Shown here: in pieces, positions 9,229 to 18,135 of the stretch
Layout of the letters: each line of letters begins with the position of its first letter
How positions within the stretch are numbered: position 1 is the stretch's first letter
NCBI RefSeq assembly: GCF_000739085.1
Contig: NZ_CP009110.1
Location: 1,674,001 to 1,738,000 of the forward strand
DNA length: 64,000 nucleotides
Direction: 5' to 3'
From: Amycolatopsis methanolica 239
GTDB taxonomy: Bacteria; Actinomycetota; Actinomycetes; Mycobacteriales; Pseudonocardiaceae
The notes under the pieces: generated by a model
Database searches by the model: none
The model's input: the letters and a program-made list of their open reading frames with translations, nothing else
Told to the model about the DNA's origin: nothing
Program-made: the position numbers and the translations under genes

Positions 9229-9617
9229 TCAGCGGGACCACACGCCGAACCACTGCTCGGCGCCGTACTCCTCGTAGCGCTCCACCTCGGTGAACCCCCG
9301 TACCCGCAGCCCCACGCCCGCGGCAGGAACAGGTAGCCGAGCTCGGCCTCCCCGGCCTCCGGACGCACGTGCCCCGGACGGTCCGCGTCTCGCGGGTCGA
9401 GGGTGATCATCCCGATCATCGCGCCGTCGAGTTCGACCACCAACAGCCCTGGGCGCCGTCCGGGCACTTCGGGCACCGAGCGCTCCAGCTCGTCGCGCGG
9501 CCGAGAGCCGCCGACCTCCGGGGATGCGAACAGCTCGATGAACGCCGCCCGGGCCGCGGACTCGCGGAGGACGAGTCGCTCGGTCGTGATCGGGACGGGT
9601 GGCCAGGCGTCGAACAC
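9229..9617 (-). pseudogene. Broken GNAT acetyltransferase gene (internal deletion plus frameshift)
   Basis: Reading from a GTG at 9617, the frame gives a normal GNAT N-terminus: ITTERLVLRESAARAAFIEL, then GLLVVELDGAMIGMITLDP and ELGYLFLPRAWGCGYG, which is the start of the acetyl-CoA-binding loop. The expected next ~35 residues are absent. A different frame then continues with RGFTEVERYEEYGAEQWFGV and a TGA at 9229-9231, the normal C-terminus of this family. The simplest reading is an internal deletion in the catalytic half that also shifted frame. In the original frame translation would run on into the cdsA antisense strand. The product would lack most of the acetyl-CoA site, so it is called a pseudogene. 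Confidence 0.75.
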
Positions 9618-9653
9618 GGCGGCGAACCTATCGCACGCCCGGGCAGCGACGGC

Positions 9654-10496
9654 TCAGTCGTCGTAGGGGTCGTCCACCTCGGCGCGGCCCCAGCCCTCGC
9701 TCGTGCGCGAGTGGTCGATGATCGAGAACACCGCGCCCGCCGGATCGGCGAGGATCGCGATCCGGCCCCACGGCGTGTCGTATGGCTCCACCAGCACGGT
9801 TCCGCCCAGCATCAGCGCGTGCCCCGCCGTCGCGTCGGTGCCGCGGGCCGGGTCGACGCCGAAGTACACCATCCAGTGCGGCGGCGCCTGCGGCGGGTAC
9901 TCGGGTCCCATCACGTACCGGTACAGCACCGGTTGCTGTTCCAGCCGCCATTCCACGTAGTCGACGCCGCGGCCGTCGCCCACCTGCAGGCTCGTGTACG
10001 AGAAGAGCCGGGTGAAGAAGCCGTCCGCCGCCTCGCCGTCGCGCGTGTTCAGGTCGGCGCCGGAGAAGGTATTCGGGAAGCCCGCCGCGAACGCCCAGTC
10101 CGCCGGCGGCTGCCACAGCACGAACGGCGCGCCGGAGGGCTCGATGCCGTGCAGGATGCTGCCGCGGTGCGGCAGCACGGTCGGTTCGAGCGTGACGGCT
10201 CCGCCGAGCCGCTGCACCCAGTTCGCCGCCGCGTGCGCGTTCTGCACCGAAACGTTGATCATCCAGGCGTTCGCCTGGTCCGGCGCGGCCTGGTAGAGGC
10301 CGCCGACGGGCACACCGTCCCGCGTGCCGATCAGGTACCGGCCGGTGCGCGTCGCCGGATCGCGGCTGAGCAGGAAGGTCCAGCCGAACAGGCCTTCGTA
10401 GAACCGGTGGGACGCCGCCTCGTCGACGCTGGCGAGCTCGACCCAGCACGGCACCCCGGACGGCAGGACGGACGGGGCCGAAGATCCGACGGACAT
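9654..10496 (-). CDS. Two-domain VOC (glyoxalase/bleomycin-resistance fold) protein
   Basis: A 280-residue protein of two vicinal-oxygen-chelate domains (about residues 10-125 and 145-265), similar to the CFP32-like family of actinobacteria; substrates are unknown. Domain 1 starts CWVELASVDEAASHRFYEGL and ends GAPFVLWQP; domain 2 has H-W-M-V-Y-F-G-V-D and ends D-P-A-G-A-V-F-S-I-I. The start at 10496 is set by GGAGG 5 bases upstream. It lies head to head with the methyltransferase gene, 84 bases apart. Confidence 0.85.
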   Translation of the reverse strand: MSVGSSAPSVLPSGVPCWVELASVDEAASHRFYEGLFGWTFLLSRDPATRTGRYLIGTRDGVPVGGLYQAAPDQANAWMINVSVQNAHAAANWVQRLGGAVTLEPTVLPHRGSILHGIEPSGAPFVLWQPPADWAFAAGFPNTFSGADLNTRDGEAADGFFTRLFSYTSLQVGDGRGVDYVEWRLEQQPVLYRYVMGPEYPPQAPPHWMVYFGVDPARGTDATAGHALMLGGTVLVEPYDTPWGRIAILADPAGAVFSIIDHSRTSEGWGRAEVDDPYDD

Positions 10497-10568
10497 ACCG
10501 CCTCCGATCGGTGGGGAGGGCAGCAAGTCTATGCCGAACACGAAGCGCGTTCCGGGCATCGTCTCGGA

Positions 10569-10580
10569 TATCCTTGCGGT
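10569..10580 (+). promoter_or_regulatory. -10 element predicting a leaderless methyltransferase mRNA
   Basis: TATCCT at 10569-10574 fits TAnnnT and ends six bases before the GTG at 10581, so transcription should begin at or next to the start codon. No Shine-Dalgarno sequence is present. Confidence 0.45.
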
Positions 10581-11411
10581 GTGTGGAAGATCGCCCGGCG
10601 TGGGCAGCGGACCACGTCCAGGGCGGACGTCCTGCCCAGCCCCAACATCTGGTACTACCCGGACACCTACGAGCTCGAGAACCGCGCGCAGGACGTCGAA
10701 GGCGACATCTGGCGGGTCCTGGAAGCCGAATGTCCCTGGCAGGGCAAGGACGTGCTGGACGTCGGCTGCGGGGACGGTTTTCACCTGCCCCGCTTCGCCG
10801 AGGCCGGGCGGTCGGTGATCGGCGTCGAACCACACGAACCGTTGGTGCGCCGGGCGGAAAGCCGGGTCACCGGGCTGTCGTCGGTGCGGGTGCTGCGTGG
10901 TTCCGCGCAGTCGATCCCGGTTCCCGACGCGAGCGTCGACGTCGTGCACGCGCGCACCGCGTACTTCTTCGGCCCCGGCTGCGAACCCGGCCTGCGCGAG
11001 GCGGATCGCGTGCTGCGCCCGGGGGGTGCGCTGGCGATCGTCGATCTGGACGTGTCCAGTGAGCCGTACGGCCGGTGGATGCGGGCGGATCTACCCGACT
11101 ATGACCCGGCCGCGGTCGACGCGTTCTTCGACGGCCAGGGTTTCCGCTGCCGTCGCGTGACGGCGAAGTGGCGGTTCGCCGACGCCGAAAGCCTCGCGGC
11201 GGTGCTGCGCATCGAGTTCAGCCCCGAGGTGGCCGACCGCGCGATCGAAGACGTCCTGCGGGACAACGGATCACGCCGCCGGCACGCGGCGGGCTTCACG
11301 GTGCCGGTGGGTTACCGCGTTCTTGTCCGCGACAAGCCCACCGGCCTCGTGCTGCCCGGTCACTCCTCGTCGTCCTCGTCATCGGTGTCGATCTCGCCCA
11401 GCACGGCGTAG
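10581..11411 (+). CDS. Class I SAM-dependent methyltransferase
   Basis: Transfers a methyl group from S-adenosylmethionine to an unknown acceptor. The 276-residue product has motif I VLDVGCGDGFHLPRF starting near residue 57, an acidic motif II (GVEPHEPLVRRAESR), the VHARTAYFFGPG loop and the RVLRPGGALAIVDLDVS post-motif characteristic of methyltransferase type 11/25 folds. The GTG at 10581 is preferred because a -10-like hexamer lies just upstream and nothing in the longer open frame resembles this family. The last ~17 codons overlap the end of padR on the other strand, so the serine-rich tail mirrors its acidic C-terminus. Confidence 0.82.
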   Translation: MWKIARRGQRTTSRADVLPSPNIWYYPDTYELENRAQDVEGDIWRVLEAECPWQGKDVLDVGCGDGFHLPRFAEAGRSVIGVEPHEPLVRRAESRVTGLSSVRVLRGSAQSIPVPDASVDVVHARTAYFFGPGCEPGLREADRVLRPGGALAIVDLDVSSEPYGRWMRADLPDYDPAAVDAFFDGQGFRCRRVTAKWRFADAESLAAVLRIEFSPEVADRAIEDVLRDNGSRRRHAAGFTVPVGYRVLVRDKPTGLVLPGHSSSSSSSVSISPSTA

Positions 11412-11977
11412 ATCGACCGACGGGCCTCGTTGAGGATCTCCGCGGCGCGTCGCTTCTGACCCGGCGTCCCGGCTTGGGACACCTGGACCGCGGCGGCGGC
11501 CAGCATCGCACCCGCCTTGCGCAGGTCGACCTCGTTGGGGTCGACGTCGGAGGCGATCTGCTCCCACGGCGGCTTCCCGTCCTGGTTGGCGGCCGCCTCG
11601 CGCCCGGCGTCGGTCAGCTCGAACAGGCGCTTGCCGCCGTCCTCGCGGGCCACCACCAGGCCTTCGTCGGCCAGCAGTTGCAGGGTCGGGTAGACCGAGC
11701 CGGGGCTCGGCCGCCAGAAGCCACCGCTGCGCTCGGCGATCTCACTGATGATCTCGTAACCGTGCCGCGGTTGCTCGGCCAGCAGGGCGAGGATGGCGGC
11801 GCGCACGTCGCCCCGCCGTCCTCGCCGCCCGCGGTGCGGGCCACGGGGGCCGCGCCCCCGGAACTCGCCGCGCGGACCGCCCGGGCCCCAGCCCGGGGGG
11901 AACTCTCCGAAACCACCGCGGGCGAACGGGCCGAAGGCGGGCCGTCCGTGCGGCGGGGGGAAATGTCCGTGTCTCAT
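11360..11977 (-). CDS. PadR-family transcriptional regulator
   Basis: A 205-residue winged-helix repressor. The first ~55 residues are a His/Pro/Gly/Arg-rich low-complexity leader common in actinobacterial PadR proteins. The PadR domain follows (D-V-R-A-A-I-L-A-L-L then HGYEIISEIAERSGGFWRPS and GSVYPTLQLLADEGLV, about residues 56-110), with the conserved Tyr and the wing. The C-terminal half is helical and ends in an acidic D/E run. An AAGGAG site precedes the ATG. A large inverted repeat just upstream is the probable autoregulatory operator. No pump gene is adjacent, so the target is unknown. Confidence 0.9.
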   Translation of the reverse strand: MRHGHFPPPHGRPAFGPFARGGFGEFPPGWGPGGPRGEFRGRGPRGPHRGRRGRRGDVRAAILALLAEQPRHGYEIISEIAERSGGFWRPSPGSVYPTLQLLADEGLVVAREDGGKRLFELTDAGREAAANQDGKPPWEQIASDVDPNEVDLRKAGAMLAAAAVQVSQAGTPGQKRRAAEILNEARRSIYAVLGEIDTDDEDDEE

Positions 11978-11985
11978 GTCGGTCT

Positions 11986-12036
11986 CCTTCCGTACTGTTC
12001 CGACATGTTCACGATATATCGGAAACAGTCGGAAGG
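11986..12036. promoter_or_regulatory. Large inverted repeat, probable PadR operator and promoter
   Basis: The left arm at 11986-12008 begins CCTTCCGTACTGTTCCGACA and the right arm at 12011-12036, read on the other strand, begins CCTTCCGACTGTTTCCGATA. The arms match over about 21 of 25 positions with one-base offsets. The right arm contains the palindrome CGATATATCG, which also provides a -10-like TATATC for padR on the minus strand. Placement directly upstream of padR suggests autorepression. Confidence 0.6.
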
Positions 12037-12211
12037 CAAATCCCGTGCCCGGTCACCGGGGTTGGCGACCAGGATGAGCTGTGGAAACCGCGGCGCGCCG
12101 GTGCCCTTCGGCGGCGGCTGACCCGCCGGCCCGCCGACGGCGATCGACAGCACTTCGCTCGCGCACCCCGGCGCGGGTTCCCCGTGTGCCGACGTGGGAC
12201 AATGTGTGGTT

Positions 12212-13318
12212 GTGTCGACATTGCCGCTGCTCTTCGAGGCTCCCCGGCGCGGGATGCCGCCTCGCCACCTCGCCGACCTGACCGCCGCCGAACGCGCGGC
12301 GGCCGTCAGCGACCTGGGCGAGAAGCCGTTCCGCGCCAAGCAGCTGTCGAACCACTACTTCGCCCGCCTGACCGCCGACCCCGCCGCGATGACCGATATC
12401 CCGGCCGCGTCGCGGGAACGGCTGGTGTCCGAGCTCATGCCGCCGCTGCTGACCGAGGTGCGCGCGGTGGCCTGCGATGACGGCACGACGCGCAAGACGC
12501 TGTGGCGCGCGCACGACGGCACCCTGCTGGAGAGCGTCCTGATGCGATACCCGGACCGGGCGACGCTGTGCATCTCCAGCCAGGCCGGCTGCGGCATGGC
12601 GTGCCCGTTCTGCGCGACCGGCCAGGCGGGGCTCACCCGCAACCTGTCGACCGCGGAGATCGTCGACCAGGTGCGCTCGGCCGCGGCGGTCATGCGGGAC
12701 GGCCTGATGCCCGGCGGCCCCGGGCGGCTGTCGAACATCGTGTTCATGGGCATGGGCGAGCCGCTGGCGAACTACAAGCGCGTGCTGGCCGCGGTACGCC
12801 GCATCACCGACCCTGCGCCGAACGGGCTGGGCATCTCACAGCGATCGGTCACCGTCTCGACCGTCGGGCTGGCCCCGGCGATCCGGCGCCTGGCGGACGA
12901 GAAGATGCAGGTCCGGCTGGCGGTGTCGCTGCACACCCCGGACGACGAGCTGCGCGACACCCTGGTGCCGGTCAACAACCGCTGGCCGGTGGACGAAGTG
13001 CTGGAGGCGGCGCGGTACTACGCCGACTCGACGGGCCGCCGCGTGTCGATCGAGTACGCGCTGATCCGGGACGTGAACGACCAGCCGTGGCGGGCGGACC
13101 TGCTCGCGAAGCGGCTGCGCAAGCACCTGGGCCGGCTGGTGCACGTGAACCTGATTCCGCTGAACCCGACGCCCGGCTCGAAGTGGGACGCCTCGCCGAA
13201 GCCGGTGGAGCGCGAGTTCGTGCGGCGCGTCAACGAGGGCGGCGTGGCGTGCACCGTGCGGGACACCCGGGGGCAGGAGATCGCCGCCGCGTGCGGGCAG
13301 CTGGCCGCCGAGGGCTGA
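12212..13318 (+). CDS. rlmN: 23S rRNA (adenine2503-C2)/tRNA A37 methyltransferase RlmN
   Basis: Radical-SAM enzyme that makes 2-methyladenosine at A2503 of 23S rRNA and A37 of some tRNAs, improving decoding. The 368-residue product has CxxxCxxC for the 4Fe-4S cluster (Cys127, Cys131, Cys134 in CGMACPFC) and both catalytic cysteines, Cys120 in LCISSQ and Cys347 in [10 protein letters not shown], aligning with Cys118 and Cys355 of E. coli. GTG at 12212 is chosen because the family usually begins with this S-T-L-P-L-L-F motif, and GACAAT lies eight bases upstream. A hairpin follows the stop. Confidence 0.95.
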   Translation: MSTLPLLFEAPRRGMPPRHLADLTAAERAAAVSDLGEKPFRAKQLSNHYFARLTADPAAMTDIPAASRERLVSELMPPLLTEVRAVACDDGTTRKTLWRAHDGTLLESVLMRYPDRATLCISSQAGCGMACPFCATGQAGLTRNLSTAEIVDQVRSAAAVMRDGLMPGGPGRLSNIVFMGMGEPLANYKRVLAAVRRITDPAPNGLGISQRSVTVSTVGLAPAIRRLADEKMQVRLAVSLHTPDDELRDTLVPVNNRWPVDEVLEAARYYADSTGRRVSIEYALIRDVNDQPWRADLLAKRLRKHLGRLVHVNLIPLNPTPGSKWDASPKPVEREFVRRVNEGGVACTVRDTRGQEIAAACGQLAAEG

Positions 13319-13355
13319 TCGCCCGGAGGCCCGGTCCCGGGCGCCGAAGATGATG

Positions 13356-13387
13356 AAGCCCCCCACGACGAGGTCATGAGGGGCTTT
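13356..13387. terminator. Bidirectional terminator between rlmN and DUF2631 gene
   Basis: AAGCCCC at 13356-13362 pairs with GGGGCTT at 13380-13386, followed by a third T; the complementary strand is flanked similarly. It lies between two convergent genes and can serve both. Confidence 0.65.
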
Positions 13388-13399
13388 CCGGGAGAGCCG

Positions 13400-13669
13400 T
13401 CAGCGGCGCCAGGCCGTGCGCTTCTTCTTGATGTCCACCAGCAACCCGATCACGATGCCGGCCGCGATGGCGATCAGCCACACGTTCTCGGTGTTGTTCT
13501 CGTGGTTGTTGTAGATCATCGCCAGCAGCGCGACGACCGTGACCCAGCCCGCGATGCGCGCGCCCTTCGGGAACCCGCCGTGCCAGCCCCACTCGGCCGA
13601 CGGCTCGTCCCGCGGGTCCACCTTCGCCGGAGCGGCCTGCTGCCGCTTCTCGACCGCCTTGCTCGCCAC
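13400..13669 (-). CDS. DUF2631 small membrane protein
   Basis: An 89-residue protein with a charged N-terminus (A-S-K-A-V-E-K-R-Q-Q), the conserved EPSAEWGWHGGFPKG motif, two hydrophobic helices (IAGWVTVVALLAMIYNN and VWLIAIAAGIVIGLLVD) and a basic D-I-K-K-K-R-T-A-W-R-R tail. This is the actinobacterial DUF2631 family, function unknown, commonly encoded next to dxr. Start GTG at 13669 is supported by GGAGGAG seven bases upstream; the frame extends further but without family resemblance. Divergent from dxr. Confidence 0.85.
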   Translation of the reverse strand: MASKAVEKRQQAAPAKVDPRDEPSAEWGWHGGFPKGARIAGWVTVVALLAMIYNNHENNTENVWLIAIAAGIVIGLLVDIKKKRTAWRR

Positions 13670-13760
13670 GATCACTCCTCCAGGCCCTGCACGAACGTCC
13701 AACCGGATGATTCCACACCGCGACCCGCCCCGCGCCGATGACCCGCTCGGACGGGTTCGC

Positions 13761-13773
13761 GACAATGACCCCG
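13761..13773 (+). promoter_or_regulatory. -10-like element placing the dxr start at the transcript 5' end
   Basis: GACAAT at 13761-13766 lies seven bases before ATG 13774. The same hexamer sits eight bases before the rlmN GTG (12198-12203). No ribosome site is seen, so a leaderless transcript is predicted. Confidence 0.4.
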
Positions 13774-14979
13774 ATGAACGCACCCCGCACCGTGCTCGTG
13801 CTCGGCTCGACCGGCTCGATCGGCACCCAGGCCCTCGACGTCGCGGCCCGCAACCAGCACCTCTTCCGCATCTCGGGCCTCGCCGCGGGCGGGTCCGACC
13901 CGGCTCTGCTGGCGGCGCAGGCGCTGGCGCACGAAGTGGACGCCGTGGCCGTGACGAAGCCCACGGTCGTCGAGGACCTGCAGCTCGCGCTGTACGCCGA
14001 GGCCCAGAAGCGCGGCTACTCGCGGGGCGAGTTCAAGATGCCGCGCATCTTCGCCGGCCGCGACGCCGTCGTCCAGCTGATCGGCGCGGTCGGGGTGGAC
14101 GTCGTGCTCAACGGCCTGCCCGGCTCCCAGGGCCTCGAACCGACGCTCAAGGCCCTCGAGACCGGCGCGACCCTCGCGCTGGCGAACAAGGAGTCGCTGA
14201 TCGCGGGCGGGCCGCTCGTGCTCAAGCAGGCCAAGCCCGGTCAGCTGGTCCCGGTCGACTCCGAGCACTCCGCGATGGCGCAGGCCCTGCGCGGCGGCCG
14301 CGCCGAGGAGGTCGACCGGTTCGTGCTGACCGCCTCCGGCGGGCCGTTCCGCGGCCGCAAGCGCGCCGACCTGGCGAACGTCACGGTCGAGGATGCGCTG
14401 GCCCACCCCACCTGGGCGATGGGCCGCCTGGTCACCATCAACTCGGCCACCCTGGTCAACAAGGGCCTGGAGCTGATCGAGGCGAGCCTGCTCTTCGGCG
14501 TCCCCTGCGACAAGATCGACGTGGTCGTCCACCCGCAGTCGATCGTGCACTCGATGATCACCTTCACCGACGGCTCGACGCTGGCCCAGGCCAGCCCGCC
14601 GGACATGCGCCTGCCCATCGCGCTGGCGCTGAACTGGCCGGACCGGGTGCCCGGCGCGGCCCCGGCCTGCCGCTGGGACCAGGCGAGCTCATGGACCTTC
14701 GAACCGCTGGACAACGAGGCCTTCCCGGCCGTCGAGCTGGCCCGGCACGCCGGAACCGTCGGCGGCTGCCTGCCGGCGGTGTACAACGCGGCCAACGAGG
14801 TGTGCGTCGAGGCCTTCCTGACGCAGAACGCGGGCTTCACGGCGATTGTGGACACTGTTACCGAGGTGGTGGAGGCCGCCGACGAGTGGCGTCGCGAGCC
14901 GGGCGACGTCGCGGAGGTACTGGCGGCCGAGGAGTGGGCGCGAGCCCGGGCCGCCGAAATCATGACCGGAGGGAAGTAG
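13774..14979 (+). CDS. dxr: 1-deoxy-D-xylulose 5-phosphate reductoisomerase
   Basis: Second enzyme of the MEP isoprenoid pathway: NADPH-dependent conversion of DXP to 2-C-methylerythritol 4-phosphate. From ATG 13774 the product is 401 residues, close to E. coli Dxr. It shows the nucleotide-binding [16 protein letters not shown] at the N-terminus, NKESLIAGG, the metal/substrate motif [14 protein letters not shown], the flexible-loop SGGPFRG, and [20 protein letters not shown]. Upstream in-frame ATGs at 13738 and 13765 exist; 13774 fits the family and the predicted promoter. The next gene follows after only 3 bases. Confidence 0.96.
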   Translation: MNAPRTVLVLGSTGSIGTQALDVAARNQHLFRISGLAAGGSDPALLAAQALAHEVDAVAVTKPTVVEDLQLALYAEAQKRGYSRGEFKMPRIFAGRDAVVQLIGAVGVDVVLNGLPGSQGLEPTLKALETGATLALANKESLIAGGPLVLKQAKPGQLVPVDSEHSAMAQALRGGRAEEVDRFVLTASGGPFRGRKRADLANVTVEDALAHPTWAMGRLVTINSATLVNKGLELIEASLLFGVPCDKIDVVVHPQSIVHSMITFTDGSTLAQASPPDMRLPIALALNWPDRVPGAAPACRWDQASSWTFEPLDNEAFPAVELARHAGTVGGCLPAVYNAANEVCVEAFLTQNAGFTAIVDTVTEVVEAADEWRREPGDVAEVLAAEEWARARAAEIMTGGK

Positions 14980-14982
14980 CGG

Positions 14983-16197
14983 GTGGCCTACGTTTTCGGA
15001 GTCGTGCTGTTCGCGCTGGGCATCTGCGTGTCCGTCGCACTGCACGAGGCGGGTCACATGCTGACCGCCAAGGCGTTCGGCATGAAGGTCCGCCGCTACT
15101 TCGTGGGGTTCGGCCCGAAGGTGTTCTCCTTCCGCCGCGGCGAGACGGAGTACGGCCTGAAGTGGATCCCGCTCGGCGGGTTCTGCGACATCGCGGGCAT
15201 GACCGCGCTGGACGAGGTGACGCCGGACGAGGCGCCGCGCGCGATGTGGCGCTTCAAGACCTGGAAGCGCACCGTCGTGATGGCCGCCGGGTCGGTCACG
15301 CACTTCATCCTCGGCTTCGTCGTGCTGTACCTGATGGCCGCCACGATGGGCCTGCCCAACGCGGTCGTCGGCAAGCCGCAGATCTCGTCGGTCTCCGAGT
15401 GCGTGCGCAGCGCGACCACCGACGAGGAGTACGCCAACCCGGTGTGCGAGCCGGGCGACGCCGCGCCGGCCAAGAACGGCGGCATCCAGCCCGGTGACGA
15501 GATCGTCTCCGTCAACGGCCAGCGCACCGAGACCTACGCCGACGTCACGGCCCTGATCCAGAATCTGTCCGGCCCGACCCGGTTCGAGGTCGACCGGAAC
15601 GGGCAGATCGTGCCGCTGACCGTCGACGTCGTGCGGGTCGACCGCCCGGTCACCGACCCGGCCAACCCCAGCGGCCCGCAGAAGATCGTCACCGTCGGCT
15701 CGATCGGCGTGACCTTCCCGAGCACGCTGGAGTACAACGCGATCACCGCGATCGGCGGTGCGGCGTCGTTCACCGGCGACATGTTCGTGCAGACCTGGCA
15801 GCGGCTGATCGAGTTCCCGGAACGCATCCCGGCGGTGGTGTCGTCGATCTTCGGCGGCGAGCGCGACCCGAACACGCCGGTCAGCGTGGTCGGCGCCAGC
15901 CGCATCGGCGGCGAGGCCGTCGAGGCCGGGCTGTGGTCGCTGTTCCTGCTGCTGCTGGCGAGCCTGAACTTCTTCGTCGGCGTGTTCAACCTGCTGCCGC
16001 TGGACGGCGGGCACATCGCGATCGTCTGGTACGAACGGGTCCGCGACTGGGTGCGCAAGCTGCGCGGCAAGGCCGCGGGCGGCCCGGTCGACTACTCGAA
16101 GCTGTCCGCGGTCACCGTGGTGCTGGTGCTGATCGGCGGCGCCGTAACCCTGCTCACCGTCACCGCCGACATCGTCAACCCGATCAGGCTGCAGTAA
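14983..16197 (+). CDS. rip1: Site-2 intramembrane zinc metalloprotease (Rip1/RseP family)
   Basis: Cleaves membrane-embedded anti-sigma factors and other substrates in regulated intramembrane proteolysis. The 404-residue protein has HExxH at His21-Glu22-His25 in the first helix (LHEAGHMLTAKAFGM), the third zinc ligand Asp341 in the N-L-L-P-L-D-G-G motif, four predicted membrane segments, and a PDZ domain at about residues 130-210 (NGGIQPGDEIVSVNG). GTG start 3 bases after dxr, so both are cotranscribed. The order dxr-rip1-ispG is conserved in mycobacteria (Rv2870c-Rv2868c), which supports the assignment. Confidence 0.95.
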   Translation: MAYVFGVVLFALGICVSVALHEAGHMLTAKAFGMKVRRYFVGFGPKVFSFRRGETEYGLKWIPLGGFCDIAGMTALDEVTPDEAPRAMWRFKTWKRTVVMAAGSVTHFILGFVVLYLMAATMGLPNAVVGKPQISSVSECVRSATTDEEYANPVCEPGDAAPAKNGGIQPGDEIVSVNGQRTETYADVTALIQNLSGPTRFEVDRNGQIVPLTVDVVRVDRPVTDPANPSGPQKIVTVGSIGVTFPSTLEYNAITAIGGAASFTGDMFVQTWQRLIEFPERIPAVVSSIFGGERDPNTPVSVVGASRIGGEAVEAGLWSLFLLLLASLNFFVGVFNLLPLDGGHIAIVWYERVRDWVRKLRGKAAGGPVDYSKLSAVTVVLVLIGGAVTLLTVTADIVNPIRLQ

Positions 16198-16323
16198 CGC
16201 CAGTTCTTCGCAGGTCAGGGCCCCGCGCGGGGTAACTCACTCCGGCTGGTCACCACCGGGCCGGGCCCGGCCTGTGAGTAAGCTGGACACGTCAGCAGCC
16301 CGTCTCACGCCGTAGAGGATTCG
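16198..16323 (+). promoter_or_regulatory. rip1-ispG gap with candidate ispG promoter
   Basis: CCCCGCGCGGGG at 16221-16232 is a perfect 12-base palindrome that could act as a weak terminator. TAAGCT at 16279-16284 fits TAnnnT and would start a ~35-base leader carrying GAGGA before the ispG ATG. No clear -35 is seen. Confidence 0.4.
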
Positions 16324-17475
16324 ATGAGCGTCGAGCTTGGTATGCCCGCCCTCCCCGCCCCTGTGCTGTCCGAGCGCCGCAGGACGCGCCAGCTCATGGT
16401 GGGCAACGTCGGCGTGGGCAGTGAACACCCGATCTCGGTGCAGTCCATGACGACCACCCTGACCGCGGACGTGAACGCGACGCTGCAGCAGATCGCGCAG
16501 CTCACCGCGGCCGGCTGCGACATCGTGCGCGTGGCCTGCCCGTCCGCGGACGACGCCGAGGCGCTGCCCGCGATCGCGAAGAAGTCGCAGATCCCGGTCA
16601 TCGCGGACATCCACTTCCAGCCCAAGTACGTGTTCGCCGCGATCGAGGCCGGCTGCGCCGCGGTGCGGGTGAACCCGGGCAACATCAAGAAGTTCGACGA
16701 CAAGGTCAAGGAGATCGCCCAGGCGGCGAAGGACCACGGCACGCCCATCCGGATCGGCGTCAACGCCGGTTCGCTGGACCCGCGGCTGATGAAGAAGTAC
16801 GGCAAGGCGACGCCGGAGGCGCTGGCCGAGTCGGCGCTGTGGGAGGCGTCGCTGTTCGCCGAGCACGACTTCCACGACATCAAGATCTCGGTCAAGCACA
16901 ACGACCCGGTGATCATGGTCCGGGCGTACGAGATCCTCGCCGAGCAGTGCGACTACCCGCTGCACCTCGGTGTCACCGAGGCCGGCCCGGCGTTCCAGGG
17001 CACGATCAAGTCGGCGGTGGCGTTCGGCGCGCTGCTGCGGCAGGGCATCGGCGACACCATCCGCGTGTCGCTGTCCGCGCCGCCGGTCGAGGAGGTCAAG
17101 GTCGGCATCCAGATCCTGCAGTCGCTGAACCTGCGGCCGCGGAAGCTGGAGATCGTGTCGTGCCCGTCGTGCGGGCGGGCGCAGGTGGACGTCTACAAGC
17201 TGGCCGACGAGGTCACCGCGGGCCTGGAGGGCATGGAGGTCCCACTGCGCGTCGCGGTGATGGGCTGTGTGGTCAACGGCCCGGGCGAGGCGCGCGAGGC
17301 CGACCTCGGCGTGGCGAGCGGCAATGGCAAGGGCCAGATCTTCGTCAAGGGCGAGGTCATCAAGACCGTGCCGGAGCACCAGATCGTCGAGACGCTGATC
17401 GAAGAGGCGATGCGGATCGCCGAGGAGGCGGGGGATGCGGAAGGAAGCGGTTCGCCCGTCGTCACGGTGAGTTAG
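16324..17475 (+). CDS. ispG: 4-hydroxy-3-methylbut-2-enyl diphosphate synthase (GcpE)
   Basis: 4Fe-4S enzyme converting MEcPP to HMBPP late in the MEP pathway. The 383-residue protein has the N-terminal TIM-barrel domain ([49 protein letters not shown]) and the C-terminal cluster domain with Cys280 and Cys283 ([11 protein letters not shown]) and Cys315 ([10 protein letters not shown]), plus the fourth ligand Glu322. It is a full-length, intact enzyme. It sits with dxr and rip1. A Uma2 gene follows instead of the acetyltransferase found next in mycobacteria. Confidence 0.97.
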   Translation: MSVELGMPALPAPVLSERRRTRQLMVGNVGVGSEHPISVQSMTTTLTADVNATLQQIAQLTAAGCDIVRVACPSADDAEALPAIAKKSQIPVIADIHFQPKYVFAAIEAGCAAVRVNPGNIKKFDDKVKEIAQAAKDHGTPIRIGVNAGSLDPRLMKKYGKATPEALAESALWEASLFAEHDFHDIKISVKHNDPVIMVRAYEILAEQCDYPLHLGVTEAGPAFQGTIKSAVAFGALLRQGIGDTIRVSLSAPPVEEVKVGIQILQSLNLRPRKLEIVSCPSCGRAQVDVYKLADEVTAGLEGMEVPLRVAVMGCVVNGPGEAREADLGVASGNGKGQIFVKGEVIKTVPEHQIVETLIEEAMRIAEEAGDAEGSGSPVVTVS

Positions 17476-17558
17476 CCTCCCTCACAGAGGGCACATCCGG
17501 CCCCTCCGGTCGCTATCCTTGGGGGACGGCGCGTGGACGGCAGGAACGGGGTGGGTCG

Positions 17559-18131
17559 ATGAGCACCGCATTCGCGGGTTCGGCGATGACCTGGGAACGG
17601 CTGCTGGACACCTGGCGTGAACTCCAGGTGCCGGAGGGCTGGCGCCCGGAGCTCACCGCCGAGGCGATTCAGATGACGCCGCCGCCGCCTGGGGGAAAGC
17701 ACAACCTGATCGCGGATTTGGTGGACGATGCGTTGCGCCGGGCGCGCCCTGCTGGGCGCGGCATCTTCCAGACGCTGGGTGTCGGTATCCGCGCAACCGG
17801 GAGCATCTACGTGCCGGGTCTCTGCGTGGTTCCGCGGGACGCCGTCCCGGACAACTCTGATCCGGTCCCGGCCGAGCACGCGCTCCTCGTCGTCGAGATC
17901 ACCTCGCCGAGCGACGGTGAGCACGACCGGAAGAAAAAGAAGTGGGCCTACGCCCACGGCGGCATCCCGCAGTACCTGCTGATCGACGCCTACGACGAGG
18001 ACAGCCCGGCGGTCTCGCTGTTCACCGAGCCGGTCCAGGACGTCTACAGCCGCACCGTGCGGGTCCCCTTCGGGCCGCCGGTCGAGATCGGCGAGCCGTT
18101 CGCGGTCCCGTTGGAGACCACCGAGTTCTGA
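17559..18131 (+). CDS. Uma2-family (DUF820) PD-(D/E)xK-like protein with altered active-site Asp
   Basis: The 190-residue product resembles Uma2 proteins, restriction-endonuclease-fold proteins widespread in actinobacteria and cyanobacteria with no settled function. The family order is visible: E-L-x-x-E-A-I-Q-M near residue 30, GGKHNLIADLVDDAL, then a short strand, L-L-V-V-E-I-T-S-P-S with Glu113, D-R-K-K-K-K-W-A-Y with Lys at ~125-129, and G-G-I-P-Q-Y-L-L-I-D. The strand that normally reads P-D-x-x-V has Gly87 where the metal-binding Asp is expected (Y-V-P-G-L-C-V-V), so it may be a degenerate nuclease. ATG start has a weak GGGGTGGG upstream. Confidence 0.8.
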   Translation: MSTAFAGSAMTWERLLDTWRELQVPEGWRPELTAEAIQMTPPPPGGKHNLIADLVDDALRRARPAGRGIFQTLGVGIRATGSIYVPGLCVVPRDAVPDNSDPVPAEHALLVVEITSPSDGEHDRKKKKWAYAHGGIPQYLLIDAYDEDSPAVSLFTEPVQDVYSRTVRVPFGPPVEIGEPFAVPLETTEF

Positions 18132-18135
18132 GCCG

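Noticed and set aside
9369..10580. N-terminal 404 residues of the long frame ending at 11411
   Set aside because: They are antisense to the VOC gene; the methyltransferase family resemblance begins only at 10581.
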